From an uncultured Acidimicrobiaceae bacterium (GTDB lineage Bacteria > Actinomycetota > Acidimicrobiia > Spongiisociales > UBA5794), in contig CAMYMC010000029.1 in NCBI GenBank assembly GCA_947259365.1, forward strand, positions 1 to 49,671: a stretch of 49,671 nt of DNA, given 5' to 3'. The first letter of the stretch is position 1. Each line of letters opens with the position of its first letter. Positions 16,093 to 23,601 of this stretch are shown in pieces. The notes beneath the pieces are model-generated. The model saw only the letters and a list, made by a program, of their open reading frames with translations. It was not told the DNA's origin and ran no database searches. A program made the translations under genes and the position numbers.

Positions 16093-16575
16093 ATGGACGG
16101 CGGGCCGACGAGGAGCTCGGGAGCACACCGCAGCACGCGGTGGTGGGCACGCCGGTTCGTGATCGCATCAGTCGTCGCCGTGCAGATCACCGCCGTGGTC
16201 GCCGCGTACGGCACGACGCACACGCCGCTCGGCTGGCAGATGTTCCCCGCCTCCGACGAATGGGAGGCCGAGATCGTCCGAGTCACCGTGGACGGCGAGA
16301 GGCGTGATATCCGCGATCCCTGGCCCGGGGGGGTGCAGTGGTCCACCGTCGTCCGCAACCACGGCCTCGCCGACCCCTTCCGGAGGCACCCGGCGACGTA
16401 CGGGATCGAGACGACGCTCGACTTCCTCGAAGGCGCGCTGGAGTGGGTTGCACACCACACACCGGACGACAGCGAGACCATCCGGCTCGAGGCGGTGGTC
16501 ACCTATTGGGAGAACGGCCGGGGTCCGCACCGGGCCGTCCTCGTGTCCTCCGACCGTGAGGAGGCGGCTCGATGA
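16093..16575 (+). CDS. Membrane-anchored partner of the HTTM protein, unknown function
   Basis: 160 residues from the ATG at 16093; TACCGT 7 bases upstream favours it over the GTG at 16084. Residues about 21-40 are a single hydrophobic anchor; the rest is exported (TPLGWQMFPASDEWEAEIVRV, then a RDIRDPWPGG loop). Its last codons overlap the start of the HTTM gene (4 bases), so the two products are probably made together. I know of small exported proteins encoded beside HTTM genes in actinobacteria, but not of a function. Confidence 0.6.
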   Translation: MDGGPTRSSGAHRSTRWWARRFVIASVVAVQITAVVAAYGTTHTPLGWQMFPASDEWEAEIVRVTVDGERRDIRDPWPGGVQWSTVVRNHGLADPFRRHPATYGIETTLDFLEGALEWVAHHTPDDSETIRLEAVVTYWENGRGPHRAVLVSSDREEAAR

Positions 16576-17762
16576 TCGCCGCTGCGGCGCGACGGGTCGC
16601 GGCGCTGTCGACCTCCATCGACGGTGAGGGCGACATCAGGGCGGTCGAGTTGCTGCGGATGGCGGCGGGCCCGCTCGTCATCCTCCACCTCGCTCCGTTC
16701 CTGGCGCTCGCCCTCGATGGGGTCGCGTACTCAGACCGGTTCACCGAGCCCTACCTCTCGGTCTACCCCGCAGTCGGCCCCGCCCTCTACTTCGCGATCC
16801 TGTGGGTGGGAGTGGCGGCTGCGGCCTTCCTCAGCCTCGGGTTCGCGACCCGGGTCGCAGCCGCGACCACCGCCGCCGTCGTCGGATACAACCTGCTGTT
16901 GAGCCGGACCCATTTCTCCAACAATCGCTTCTTCTTGCTCGTCCTCCTCGTCGGATTGGCGCTGCTGCCCGTCGGCCGCCGATGGTCGATCGACGCCGCC
17001 AGGCGCCGCCGGCGCGGGCTTCCTGCGGCGGACAGCCGGACGGGGCTCTGGCCCTTGTTGCTCATGCGTTTCGAAGTGGCAACCGTGTACCTCGCATCGG
17101 GCACGAGCAAGCTCATCGATGCCGACTGGTGGGGGGGCACCGTCACCCGGCTCCGGGTCGTGCAGTGGCAAGACGCAGTCGCGGACGGTGGCGTGCCCGG
17201 TTGGCTGCTCGACATCGCGAAGTCGCCGGAGTTCCACTCGTGGTTCGCCAAGGCCGCGGTGCTGACCGAGCTGGCGATCGGGCTCGGGCTCGTCTTGCGC
17301 CGAACCCGGCTCGGAGCAGTGTGGCTCGCGGTCCCGTTCCACGTCTCGATCGAGCTCGCCGCCTCGGTTCAGGTCTTCTCATACGCCGCCCTCGCCGCCC
17401 TCGTCATCTGGGTCACCCCGGAAGCGGGAGACCGCACCGTCGTCATCCGCGGGAGCACGCCGGTCGCTCGCCTCGTGTCGCGGTCGGTGCGGCGGCTCGA
17501 CTGGACGGGGCGGTTCGCGCTGACGACCCCGGCGGGGAAGGGTCCGCTCGTGTCGCTCGTCGATCGAAACGGAGTCGAAACCCACGGTGCGGCGGCGGTG
17601 CGACGCATCGCATCCCGCCTCCCGCTCACCTTCTGGGTCGCCGCGCCCCTCAATCTCCCCCCTGCGCGCGCCCTGTGGGACCGGGTCACGGCCCGGGTGT
17701 TCGGGCCCGCGTCGGGACGGCCTACGGCCGACGCCGCTGCGCCCGAACCGCCAGCCCGCTGA
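16572..17762 (+). CDS. HTTM-domain membrane protein (vitamin K-dependent carboxylase-like) with a DCC-like tail
   Basis: 396 residues from an ATG overlapping the previous gene by 4 bases. Residues about 20-300 contain several membrane helices with HTTM features: RTHFSNNRFFLL near 115 and YLASGTSKLIDADWWGG near 175. HTTM proteins share the membrane fold of vitamin K-dependent gamma-carboxylase, but most bacterial members have no known substrate. The last 90 residues (LVSLVDRNGVETHGAAAVRRIA, LPLTFWVAAPLNLPP) look like the second half of a DCC/DUF393 domain without its Cys pair. The 3' end overlaps the convergent LPXTG gene by 41 bases. Confidence 0.78.
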   Translation: MIAAAARRVAALSTSIDGEGDIRAVELLRMAAGPLVILHLAPFLALALDGVAYSDRFTEPYLSVYPAVGPALYFAILWVGVAAAAFLSLGFATRVAAATTAAVVGYNLLLSRTHFSNNRFFLLVLLVGLALLPVGRRWSIDAARRRRRGLPAADSRTGLWPLLLMRFEVATVYLASGTSKLIDADWWGGTVTRLRVVQWQDAVADGGVPGWLLDIAKSPEFHSWFAKAAVLTELAIGLGLVLRRTRLGAVWLAVPFHVSIELAASVQVFSYAALAALVIWVTPEAGDRTVVIRGSTPVARLVSRSVRRLDWTGRFALTTPAGKGPLVSLVDRNGVETHGAAAVRRIASRLPLTFWVAAPLNLPPARALWDRVTARVFGPASGRPTADAAAPEPPAR

Positions 17763-19335
17763 GCCCGACGAACGCGAACCCGAACCCGACGAGGACGAGA
17801 CCGACCGCGGCGATCTCACCGGTCTCGACACCGGTCACCGGAAGGGTCTGGCGGAACGCCGCGGTTGCGGTCACCGCCGTGGTCGCCGTCTGCGCGAGGA
17901 CCTCGGGGAAGACCGTCACGCTGTCCTCGTCGGTGACAGCGTTGCCGCCGCCGTCGGCACCGACCGCGATCGCCGTGTTCTCGAACGGCGTGTCCGTGTC
18001 CGACAGCGTGACGGTGCACGTGTACGCCGTCGACTCGCCGGCGGTGAGGGAGCCGATCGTCCGCTCACAGTCGGAGTCCGGGTCCACGGCCGCCGCCACC
18101 GGATCCGTCACTCGGACGTCGACGAGGTCGACGGGGCCCGGGTTCGACACCGTGATCGTGAAGACGACCACGCCGTCGGGTCCGAAGAACTCGCCGGCCG
18201 TCTTCTCGACGTCAATGAGCGGTGCCGGCTGCACACCGGCGCTCGACGAGACGACCGTCGTCGGCGACGGCGCTGTGGTGGTGGGTGCGGGAGTCGTCGG
18301 CGGCGTCGTCACGGGTGCCGTCGTGGTGGTCGTCGTCGTTGTCGACGTCGTCGTGGTCGTGGCCGTGGTGGTCGTCGTCGGCAGCGGTGGCTCGCACGTC
18401 AGCTCGGCGCGGCCGCCAAACGATGCAACGCCGTCTTCCCCCAGCTGAGCCTCGACGACCCACGTCGGACCCAGGCTGAGAATGCCGTGGGCTTCGGTCA
18501 CGGCACCGGGAGCGCTCTCGACATCCTCTGCCACGACCGTCGTGCTGTCGGATTTGATCGCGAGGTTGCTCCCCGGATGCACGCTCGTCTGGTTCGAGGC
18601 CACGATGACGACCGAGCACTGGAGGCCCCGGAGCTCCTCGGGCACCTCGCCGGTTGCCCAGACGTGCCATGACCCCTCCGGCCCCCGCTCGACCCGTCCC
18701 GGGATCTCGATGACGACGGTCGTGACGTCGGCTGTCTCCGCGGCCGCGGTGACGAGCATGGAGGCCGCAACCGGAGCAGGGCCGGCGAGATCCGCGCCGG
18801 AAGCCGGGACCTCGCTGATCGGCGGGGCAGCCACAATGCCGGGATCCGCCCCAGTCTCAGCGTCCTCGCCAGCCTCCCCGGATGGTGGCTCGGAGGTCCC
18901 GGCTGGCTCGGAAGATGCTCCGGGGTCGTCACCGGTCCCCGGCGGCGCAACGGGGCGGAAACAGAACGTGACCCGCGTTGCGGACACCGGCATCGGCACC
19001 GGATTCGGCAGCGCCCCCTCATAGCTGGCCCCCGCTCTGGCATCGGCATCCAGCACGATGCGAACGAGATCGAAAACGCCGTCGACGTTGCTGGACCAAT
19101 GGAACCCCGCCGCATTGATCATCGCATTCAGGGCACCGACGCCGGGTGCCTGTGATGCGTCGACGACGGCGGTGGCCACGTCCCAGCGCCACGACGGGCC
19201 ACCTTCGCATGCCGGTTGTCCGGCGGCCGCCGGGCGGACGACGAGCCACGGCAGCACGAGGGCACCGAACAGCGCCGTCGCCAAGACCAGACGAAGCACG
19301 ACCCTCGACGAAGCTGTCGGACCCACCACACCCAC
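17722..19335 (-). CDS. LPXTG cell-wall anchored protein with a Thr stalk and a DUF11-like domain
   Basis: 537 residues; the GTG at 19335 follows GGGAGGAG. Signal peptide at residues about 1-38 (ends AAAGQ). Residues 39-130 form a Cys-containing domain of unknown type, followed by a Glu/Pro/Ser linker and a second domain to about 310. A Thr/Pro stalk of some 50 residues comes next, then a DUF11-like module (VVFTITVSNPGPVDLVDVRVTDP). The C-terminus has a complete sorting signal: QTLPVTGV, a hydrophobic stretch and RRR. A sortase should anchor it to the wall; no sortase gene is in the window. Probably a surface adhesin or structural protein. Confidence 0.85.
   Translation of the reverse strand: MGVVGPTASSRVVLRLVLATALFGALVLPWLVVRPAAAGQPACEGGPSWRWDVATAVVDASQAPGVGALNAMINAAGFHWSSNVDGVFDLVRIVLDADARAGASYEGALPNPVPMPVSATRVTFCFRPVAPPGTGDDPGASSEPAGTSEPPSGEAGEDAETGADPGIVAAPPISEVPASGADLAGPAPVAASMLVTAAAETADVTTVVIEIPGRVERGPEGSWHVWATGEVPEELRGLQCSVVIVASNQTSVHPGSNLAIKSDSTTVVAEDVESAPGAVTEAHGILSLGPTWVVEAQLGEDGVASFGGRAELTCEPPLPTTTTTATTTTTSTTTTTTTTAPVTTPPTTPAPTTTAPSPTTVVSSSAGVQPAPLIDVEKTAGEFFGPDGVVVFTITVSNPGPVDLVDVRVTDPVAAAVDPDSDCERTIGSLTAGESTAYTCTVTLSDTDTPFENTAIAVGADGGGNAVTDEDSVTVFPEVLAQTATTAVTATAAFRQTLPVTGVETGEIAAVGLVLVGFGFAFVGLSGLAVRAQRRRP
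18308..18384. repeat. GTC/GTG-rich low-complexity stretch encoding the Thr stalk
   Basis: On the plus strand this reads as repeated GTCGTC/GTGGTC triplets and corresponds to near-continuous Thr codons of the LPXTG protein on the minus strand. Such triplet runs are prone to length change. Confidence 0.7.
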
Positions 19336-19496
19336 GGCACCACTCCTCCCGAACGCGACCCGGCCTCGATCCTACGAGGGCGCAATAGCGGGTCGTTGCC
19401 TTTTCTCGCCACGATCACGACATTCTTTTCGCGACTCGATCTGAGGGGCGGACAAACGCTGCCGAGGTGAGCCGCAGGCTGGCTCGAGGCGATGGG

Positions 19497-19502
19497 TAAG
19501 CT
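19497..19502 (+). promoter_or_regulatory. Leaderless -10 element of the HisA-like gene
   Basis: TAAGCT, 6 bases before the ATG at 19509. Confidence 0.5.
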
Positions 19503-19508
19503 CGTGCC

Positions 19509-20405
19509 ATGGACCTCTACGCACGCGTCAACATCCTCGAGGGACGGGCCGTGCGGCTCCCGAGAGGGGATCTCAGCGAGGCGATCTCGCTCGACGCCGA
19601 CCCCATCGGGCGTGCCGCAGGGTGGGTGTCCAAGGGTGCGGACCGCCTCCACGTCGTCGACCTCGATGCGTCGGCGAGGGACGATCACCGCAACCGCCCG
19701 CTCATCGAGGAGCTCATCGCCACCGTCGATGTCTCGGTTCAGGTCGCCGGTGGCGTCCGCTCCCCCCGGGAAGTCGAGAATCTCGTCAACGCGGGAGCGT
19801 GGCGCGTCGTCATGGGGACCGCCGCGATCGAGCACCAGATCATGGTGTGGGACCTGTGTCGCGACTACCCCGGCCGCATCGTCGTCAGCCTCGACGTGGG
19901 ACCCGACGAGGAGATCGCAACCCGCGCCTGGACCCACAACAGCGGCCGCTACCTCGAAGAGGTGCTCATCGAGATGTCCTCCGCAGGTGCTGCTGCGTTT
20001 GCAGTCGCCGAGGTGGGACGGGACGCCCTCGAAGAGCCCCCCAACCTCGAAGCTCTCGGTCGGACCCTGTCGATCGTCGAGGAGCCGGTCATCGCCGCGG
20101 GCGGGGTACGGCACCTCGACGACCTGCGCGATCTGTGCAAACTCGACGTCGACGGCAGGCACATCGACGGCGTCATCGTGGGCCGGGAGGTCACCGCAGG
20201 TCGCTTCAGCATCGAGGAGGCGGCGATGCTCGTCGGTGGCGGCGGGACTTTCGCCGGGGGTCCATGGAGCGGCGCCGAGCTCCTCGCCGCCATCGATCGG
20301 TACGAAGGGGCGCTGCGCGAGGCCGGCGTCTCCGACGTTGCCGCCGGGGTCGGACACGTCACCCGCTTCCTGGAGTTCCTCGAGCGGGGTCGTGTCGAGG
20401 GCTGA
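19509..20405 (+). CDS. HisA/PriA-like (beta-alpha)8 protein with altered catalytic residues
   Basis: 298 residues. The scaffold of HisA (ProFAR isomerase) is clear: LEGRAVRLPRGD at 10-21, first phosphate site VQVAGGVRSPREVE, RVVMGTAAIE, VVSLDVG, second phosphate site VIAAGGVRHLDDL and DGVIVGREVTAGRF. The active site differs. The first catalytic Asp of HisA (A-x-D near residue 8) is Asn8, and the TDI-x-RDGT block reads AEVGRDAL, so the conserved Thr and the Asp before it are lost. A tail of about 55 residues extends beyond the usual end. No other his gene is near. It may be a catalytically changed paralogue. The promoter looks leaderless. Confidence 0.75.
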   Translation: MDLYARVNILEGRAVRLPRGDLSEAISLDADPIGRAAGWVSKGADRLHVVDLDASARDDHRNRPLIEELIATVDVSVQVAGGVRSPREVENLVNAGAWRVVMGTAAIEHQIMVWDLCRDYPGRIVVSLDVGPDEEIATRAWTHNSGRYLEEVLIEMSSAGAAAFAVAEVGRDALEEPPNLEALGRTLSIVEEPVIAAGGVRHLDDLRDLCKLDVDGRHIDGVIVGREVTAGRFSIEEAAMLVGGGGTFAGGPWSGAELLAAIDRYEGALREAGVSDVAAGVGHVTRFLEFLERGRVEG

Positions 20406-20468
20406 ACCGGCCCTTGCCGGATCCGTCAACGCCACGGCCCGATCGACCGATGATCCTGATGGTTCACC

Positions 20469-21614
20469 ATGGGAACGACGACGACCACGCCAATGCGCCC
20501 GACTGCCGGTCGCGGCCTGAGCGGCCCGCGCTGGGTCGCGTGGTTCGTCATCGGGGCGCTCGTCGCCGTCGTCCTCCAGGTGCTCCAGGTACGGGCGGTC
20601 GGCGGCGGGTGGGCCGGGCTTCTCGCCGTCTCGGCGGACTCCCCGCTGCGCTCGGTCATCGAGGGCGAGCTCGGGGAGATCGTGCTCGTTGCCGACGGCC
20701 ACGACGGCCAGACGTCATTCGTCATGGCGCTCGACCCGGACGGTTCGGAACACGCCGACCTCCTCGACGACGCCGGCTACCGGTGGCGACGCATCCTCTA
20801 CCCCTTCGTCGCCGGTAGCGGCGGGGTCCTACGGGGCGAGACGCTCTTGGCCTCGCTCGCATTCTGGGCGGCTGCCGGGATGGGCCTGGCCACGGCGACC
20901 GTTGTCGACCTCGGTGCCCTCCTCGGACTGCGCCGCTGGGTCGCGGGGGCGGTGCTGGCCAACCTCGGCGTGTGGTTCTCCGTACAACTCGTCACGCCCG
21001 ATGCCCCCGCCCTCGGGCTCGCTCTGGCCGGGGTCACGGTGTACCTGAGAGGGAGGCTCCCGCTTGCGGTCGCCTTCCTGGCGGCGGCCGGGCTGGCGAA
21101 GGATCAATACCTGCTGTTCGCCATCGGGCTCGCCGCGTACGCGGTGTGGCGCCGGTCGGGGCGGGACGCCGCCTGGCTGATCGGTGGGGCCGCAGCTCCG
21201 CTCGCATTGTGGGCGCTGTGGGTCGAGATGACGATCGGCGGCGGCATCAGCGCCGAAGGCAACCTCGCCTGGCCCGGTGCCGGCATCGTCCGCGGCGCCC
21301 GACTGTGGAGCGAGTTCCCGATGAGCGAGGTCGCCCTCAGCGCCATCGCCGTGGCCGTGCTCGCGCTTGCGCTTGTCGCCGGGTTCGTGGTGCGGCCCGT
21401 CCTCGTCCGGTTTCTCCTCTGGCCCTGGGTCGTCACTGCCGTGGTGCTCAGCCACTGGGTATGGAAGACCGGCAACAACACGCTCCGGGTGCTTCTGCCG
21501 CTGTGGCTGTTCGCCTGGATCGGGATGGTCTCGAGGGTGGATCGGGCCCGCGCGGTCGAGGCCGCAGAGCCCGTCAGCGCCGGTACGGCTCCCGATCGAA
21601 GAAGCGGTATTTGA
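20469..21614 (+). CDS. Multi-pass membrane protein, possibly GT-C glycosyltransferase-like
   Basis: 381 residues from the ATG at 20469. After a first membrane helix at about 22-42 comes a roughly 60-residue exported loop containing DGHDGQTSFVMALD and DDAGYRWRRILYP. Eight or nine further helices follow. A polar first loop followed by many helices is the layout of GT-C glycosyltransferases and of DUF2029-like proteins, but no decisive motif is seen. It ends within the convergent GT2 gene (41-base overlap), whose product makes or uses polyprenyl-linked sugars in related systems, so a role in cell-surface glycans is a reasonable guess. Confidence 0.6.
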   Translation: MGTTTTTPMRPTAGRGLSGPRWVAWFVIGALVAVVLQVLQVRAVGGGWAGLLAVSADSPLRSVIEGELGEIVLVADGHDGQTSFVMALDPDGSEHADLLDDAGYRWRRILYPFVAGSGGVLRGETLLASLAFWAAAGMGLATATVVDLGALLGLRRWVAGAVLANLGVWFSVQLVTPDAPALGLALAGVTVYLRGRLPLAVAFLAAAGLAKDQYLLFAIGLAAYAVWRRSGRDAAWLIGGAAAPLALWALWVEMTIGGGISAEGNLAWPGAGIVRGARLWSEFPMSEVALSAIAVAVLALALVAGFVVRPVLVRFLLWPWVVTAVVLSHWVWKTGNNTLRVLLPLWLFAWIGMVSRVDRARAVEAAEPVSAGTAPDRRSGI

Positions 21615-22311
21615 CGAGCGCCCCGATGGCGAGCACGCCGTCCGTCCAGCGGATCTTCTTGCCCTCTGCATACGTGCGCCCGTGGTACGCAATCGGAACC
21701 TCGTAGATCCGGACGCCCGCTCTGGCAAGCCTCGTGGTGATCTCAGGCTCGATCCTGAAGTCCGACGCCGTCAGCCGCAGCCGCCGCAGGATGTCGCCAC
21801 GGAAGGCCTTGTAGCACGTCTCCATGTCGGTGAGGTTCAGATCGTTGAGGATGTTGGCGAGCGCTGTGAGCACCCGATTGCCCACACTGTGCCAGAACAG
21901 GAGGACCCGCCGTTCCGCTCCTCCGGCGAACCTCGAGCCGTATACGACGTCGGCATTGCCGTCGAGGATGGGACCGAGGACCCGCGGGTAATCGTCGGGG
22001 TCGTACTCGAGATCAGCATCCTGGATGATGGCGAGGTCCCCGCTCATGTGCTCGACGGCGGTGCGGACCGCGGCTCCCTTGCCACGGTTCGTCTCGTGGC
22101 ACACGACCCGGACCCGGTCGTCGCCGGCGGCGAAGGTTCGCAGCACTTCGACGCTGGCGTCGCTGGAGCCGTCGTCGACACAGACGACCTCGACGTCGAG
22201 GTTCACCGGAGCCTTGAGGACGCGCTCGAGGATCTCGGGAAGGGTGGCGGCCTCGTTGTAGACAGGCATGAGGACGCTCAGCGTCCGCAGCTCACTGGTG
22301 AACGGCGTCAT
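21574..22311 (-). CDS. Family 2 glycosyltransferase, DPM1/polyprenyl-phosphate sugar synthase type
   Basis: 245 residues from the ATG at 22311 with GGGGAGA upstream. N-terminal GT-A fold: LSVLMPVYNEAATLPEIL, VCVDDGSSDAS, GKGAAVRTAVEHMSGDLAIIQDADLEYDP (the DAD metal-binding motif near residue 99), and SRFAGG. The later MET-CYKAFR and RIEPEI motifs are typical of dolichyl/polyprenyl-phosphate hexose synthases. It would transfer a sugar from a nucleotide donor to a lipid phosphate at the inner membrane face. The usual C-terminal membrane helices are absent, as in short DPM1 forms. Confidence 0.87.
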   Translation of the reverse strand: MTPFTSELRTLSVLMPVYNEAATLPEILERVLKAPVNLDVEVVCVDDGSSDASVEVLRTFAAGDDRVRVVCHETNRGKGAAVRTAVEHMSGDLAIIQDADLEYDPDDYPRVLGPILDGNADVVYGSRFAGGAERRVLLFWHSVGNRVLTALANILNDLNLTDMETCYKAFRGDILRRLRLTASDFRIEPEITTRLARAGVRIYEVPIAYHGRTYAEGKKIRWTDGVLAIGALVKYRFFDREPYRR

Positions 22312-22390
22312 CGTCTCCCCGTGTCGTCGTCATACATCGGTCGGAAGCCGACCCGCCATGAGGCATTGTCGGTTGCACCACCTCCCATCA

Positions 22391-23065
22391 TCAACCCCCG
22401 ACCGAGACATCGACGACGAGCGCGCTGTGGTCGGCGCCACGGATCCTCCTCGTCTTGACGGCGACGGGGACGGCCCCTTCGACAAATGCATGGTCGATCC
22501 TGAGCAACCGCGGCATCCACCATGCCGGCGCCCAGGTCCGCTGCGGGGTATCGACGGCGCGTGCCGCATCCTGGAGCACCGCCGCGAGACGACGGTAGGC
22601 AGGCCAGAGCGGGGTGGCGTTGAAGTCTCCGAGGAGGATCCGCGGTCCCCGCTCGCGGCGCACGTGCGCCAGGATCTGCTCGAGCTGTTTCCTCCGGATC
22701 TCGATCGACCTGCGGATGGGCGTCACCACCGGGCTCATGAGGTGAACGGCGATGATCTCGAGCGGCGTCTCCAGCCCGGGCCAGTCGCCCGGGAGCAGCA
22801 CCGCCCGATGCCCGTCCCTGTGCTCGAGCGGAAACCGCTCGACATCAGCCGCGTGACGCAACGCGAGCCCGCCGCCGTGATGGTCGAGCCGCGGGTCGAG
22901 CATCCCGCGGGGGAGCTCCGCGGCGATGACGCGGGCTGCGTTCGGGGCGAGCTCCTGCGGCGCGACGACGTGAGGCAGCTCCGAGCGGAGGAGCCGTCGC
23001 AAGGCCGCGGGCGACGCCCGCCCGTTGTACAGGTTCGTCGAGATGAGGCGCAATGTCGTGGCCAC
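22391..23065 (-). CDS. Endonuclease/exonuclease/phosphatase (EEP) family protein
   Basis: 224 residues from a GTG at 23065. The EEP fold residues appear in order: Asn in STNLYNG (residue 11), Glu in VAPQELAP, His in VHLMSP, the GDFNATP motif, IDHAFV and the C-terminal ADHSALVV with the catalytic His. The family cleaves phosphodiesters or phosphomonoesters in DNA, RNA, inositol phosphates or lipids; this one has no signal peptide and its substrate is open. TAATCT lies 9 bases upstream of the start. Divergent from the operon that begins at 23143. Confidence 0.87.
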   Translation of the reverse strand: MATTLRLISTNLYNGRASPAALRRLLRSELPHVVAPQELAPNAARVIAAELPRGMLDPRLDHHGGGLALRHAADVERFPLEHRDGHRAVLLPGDWPGLETPLEIIAVHLMSPVVTPIRRSIEIRRKQLEQILAHVRRERGPRILLGDFNATPLWPAYRRLAAVLQDAARAVDTPQRTWAPAWWMPRLLRIDHAFVEGAVPVAVKTRRIRGADHSALVVDVSVGG

Positions 23066-23074
23066 GAGGTCGGA

Positions 23075-23080
23075 AGATTA
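23075..23080 (-). promoter_or_regulatory. Possible leaderless -10 element of the EEP gene
   Basis: TAATCT on the minus strand, 9 bases before the GTG at 23065, slightly wider spacing than at the other starts. Confidence 0.35.
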
Positions 23081-23130
23081 CGCTCGTTGCGGCCTCATCG
23101 GCGGCGCCGGGTGCGCCGCGCTGCGGGCGC

Positions 23131-23136
23131 TAAGGT
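23131..23136 (+). promoter_or_regulatory. Leaderless -10 element of a 14-codon upstream ORF
   Basis: TAAGGT, 6 bases before the ATG at 23143. Confidence 0.5.
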
Positions 23137-23142
23137 CGTGTC

Positions 23143-23187
23143 ATGGCGTACACGGCCGACGCTTCCATCGCAGCGGGGGAGGATTGA
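23143..23187 (+). CDS. 14-residue leaderless upstream ORF (MAYTADASIAAGED)
   Basis: An ATG placed exactly 6 bases after TAAGGT begins a 14-codon frame ending in TGA at 23185-23187, one base before the GTG of the DUF6941 gene. The GGGGAGGA ribosome binding site of that gene lies inside the last codons of the mini-ORF. The arrangement suggests that the mRNA starts at this ATG and that translation of the small ORF delivers ribosomes to the next start. Whether the peptide has a role of its own is unknown. Confidence 0.45.
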   Translation: MAYTADASIAAGED

Positions 23188-23188
23188 C

Positions 23189-23596
23189 GTGCGACTGACG
23201 ACCGCGATGCTCGCCGACGCCGCCCAGGTCCAGGGCGGGAAGCTCTTCGTGCTCGGCGGCGGGTTCGACACCATCAGCGCTCGCTCGTTCCCCGTCATCC
23301 ACCGCTCGCTGACCGTCGCCATGGTCGCGGAGATCGAGCCGGACGAGCGGCACCGCAACCTCGAGATCGCCCTCCAGCTCGTCGACGAGGACGGTGTCGA
23401 CCTCGGGGTGCAGGCGAAGGGCAAGCTTCGTGTCGGGGCGCCACCCAACTTACCTCCCGGCTCGACGAGCATCGTTCCCATCGTCAGCCCGTTCTACAAC
23501 ATCCAGTTCACCGAGGCCAAGGGGTACGCGTTCATCATCACGTACGGTGACGAAGAGCTGGCGCGGGTGCGCTTCAGGGTGGTACCGGTCGACTGA
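23189..23596 (+). CDS. DUF6941-type conserved protein
   Basis: 135 residues from a GTG at 23189, preceded by GGGGAGGA. The longer open frame upstream covers antisense DNA of the EEP gene and is not real. The sequence RLTTAMLADAAQVQGGKLFVLGGGFDTI is the recognisable start of a small actinobacterial family (DUF6941 in my recollection). The predicted fold is beta-rich with no membrane segment. Function unknown. It lies 5 bases from pgsA and is probably co-transcribed with it. Confidence 0.75.
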   Translation: MRLTTAMLADAAQVQGGKLFVLGGGFDTISARSFPVIHRSLTVAMVAEIEPDERHRNLEIALQLVDEDGVDLGVQAKGKLRVGAPPNLPPGSTSIVPIVSPFYNIQFTEAKGYAFIITYGDEELARVRFRVVPVD

Positions 23597-23601
23597 CGGT
23601 C

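Noticed and set aside
18300..18390. Triplet repeat as a separate repeat element or CRISPR-like array
   Set aside because: It is the in-frame Thr stalk of the LPXTG protein; there are no spacers or fixed-length repeat units.
19128..20702. 524-codon minus-strand frame across the HisA-like gene
   Set aside because: Asp/Gly/Arg-rich antisense shadow. The plus strand has clear HisA motifs.
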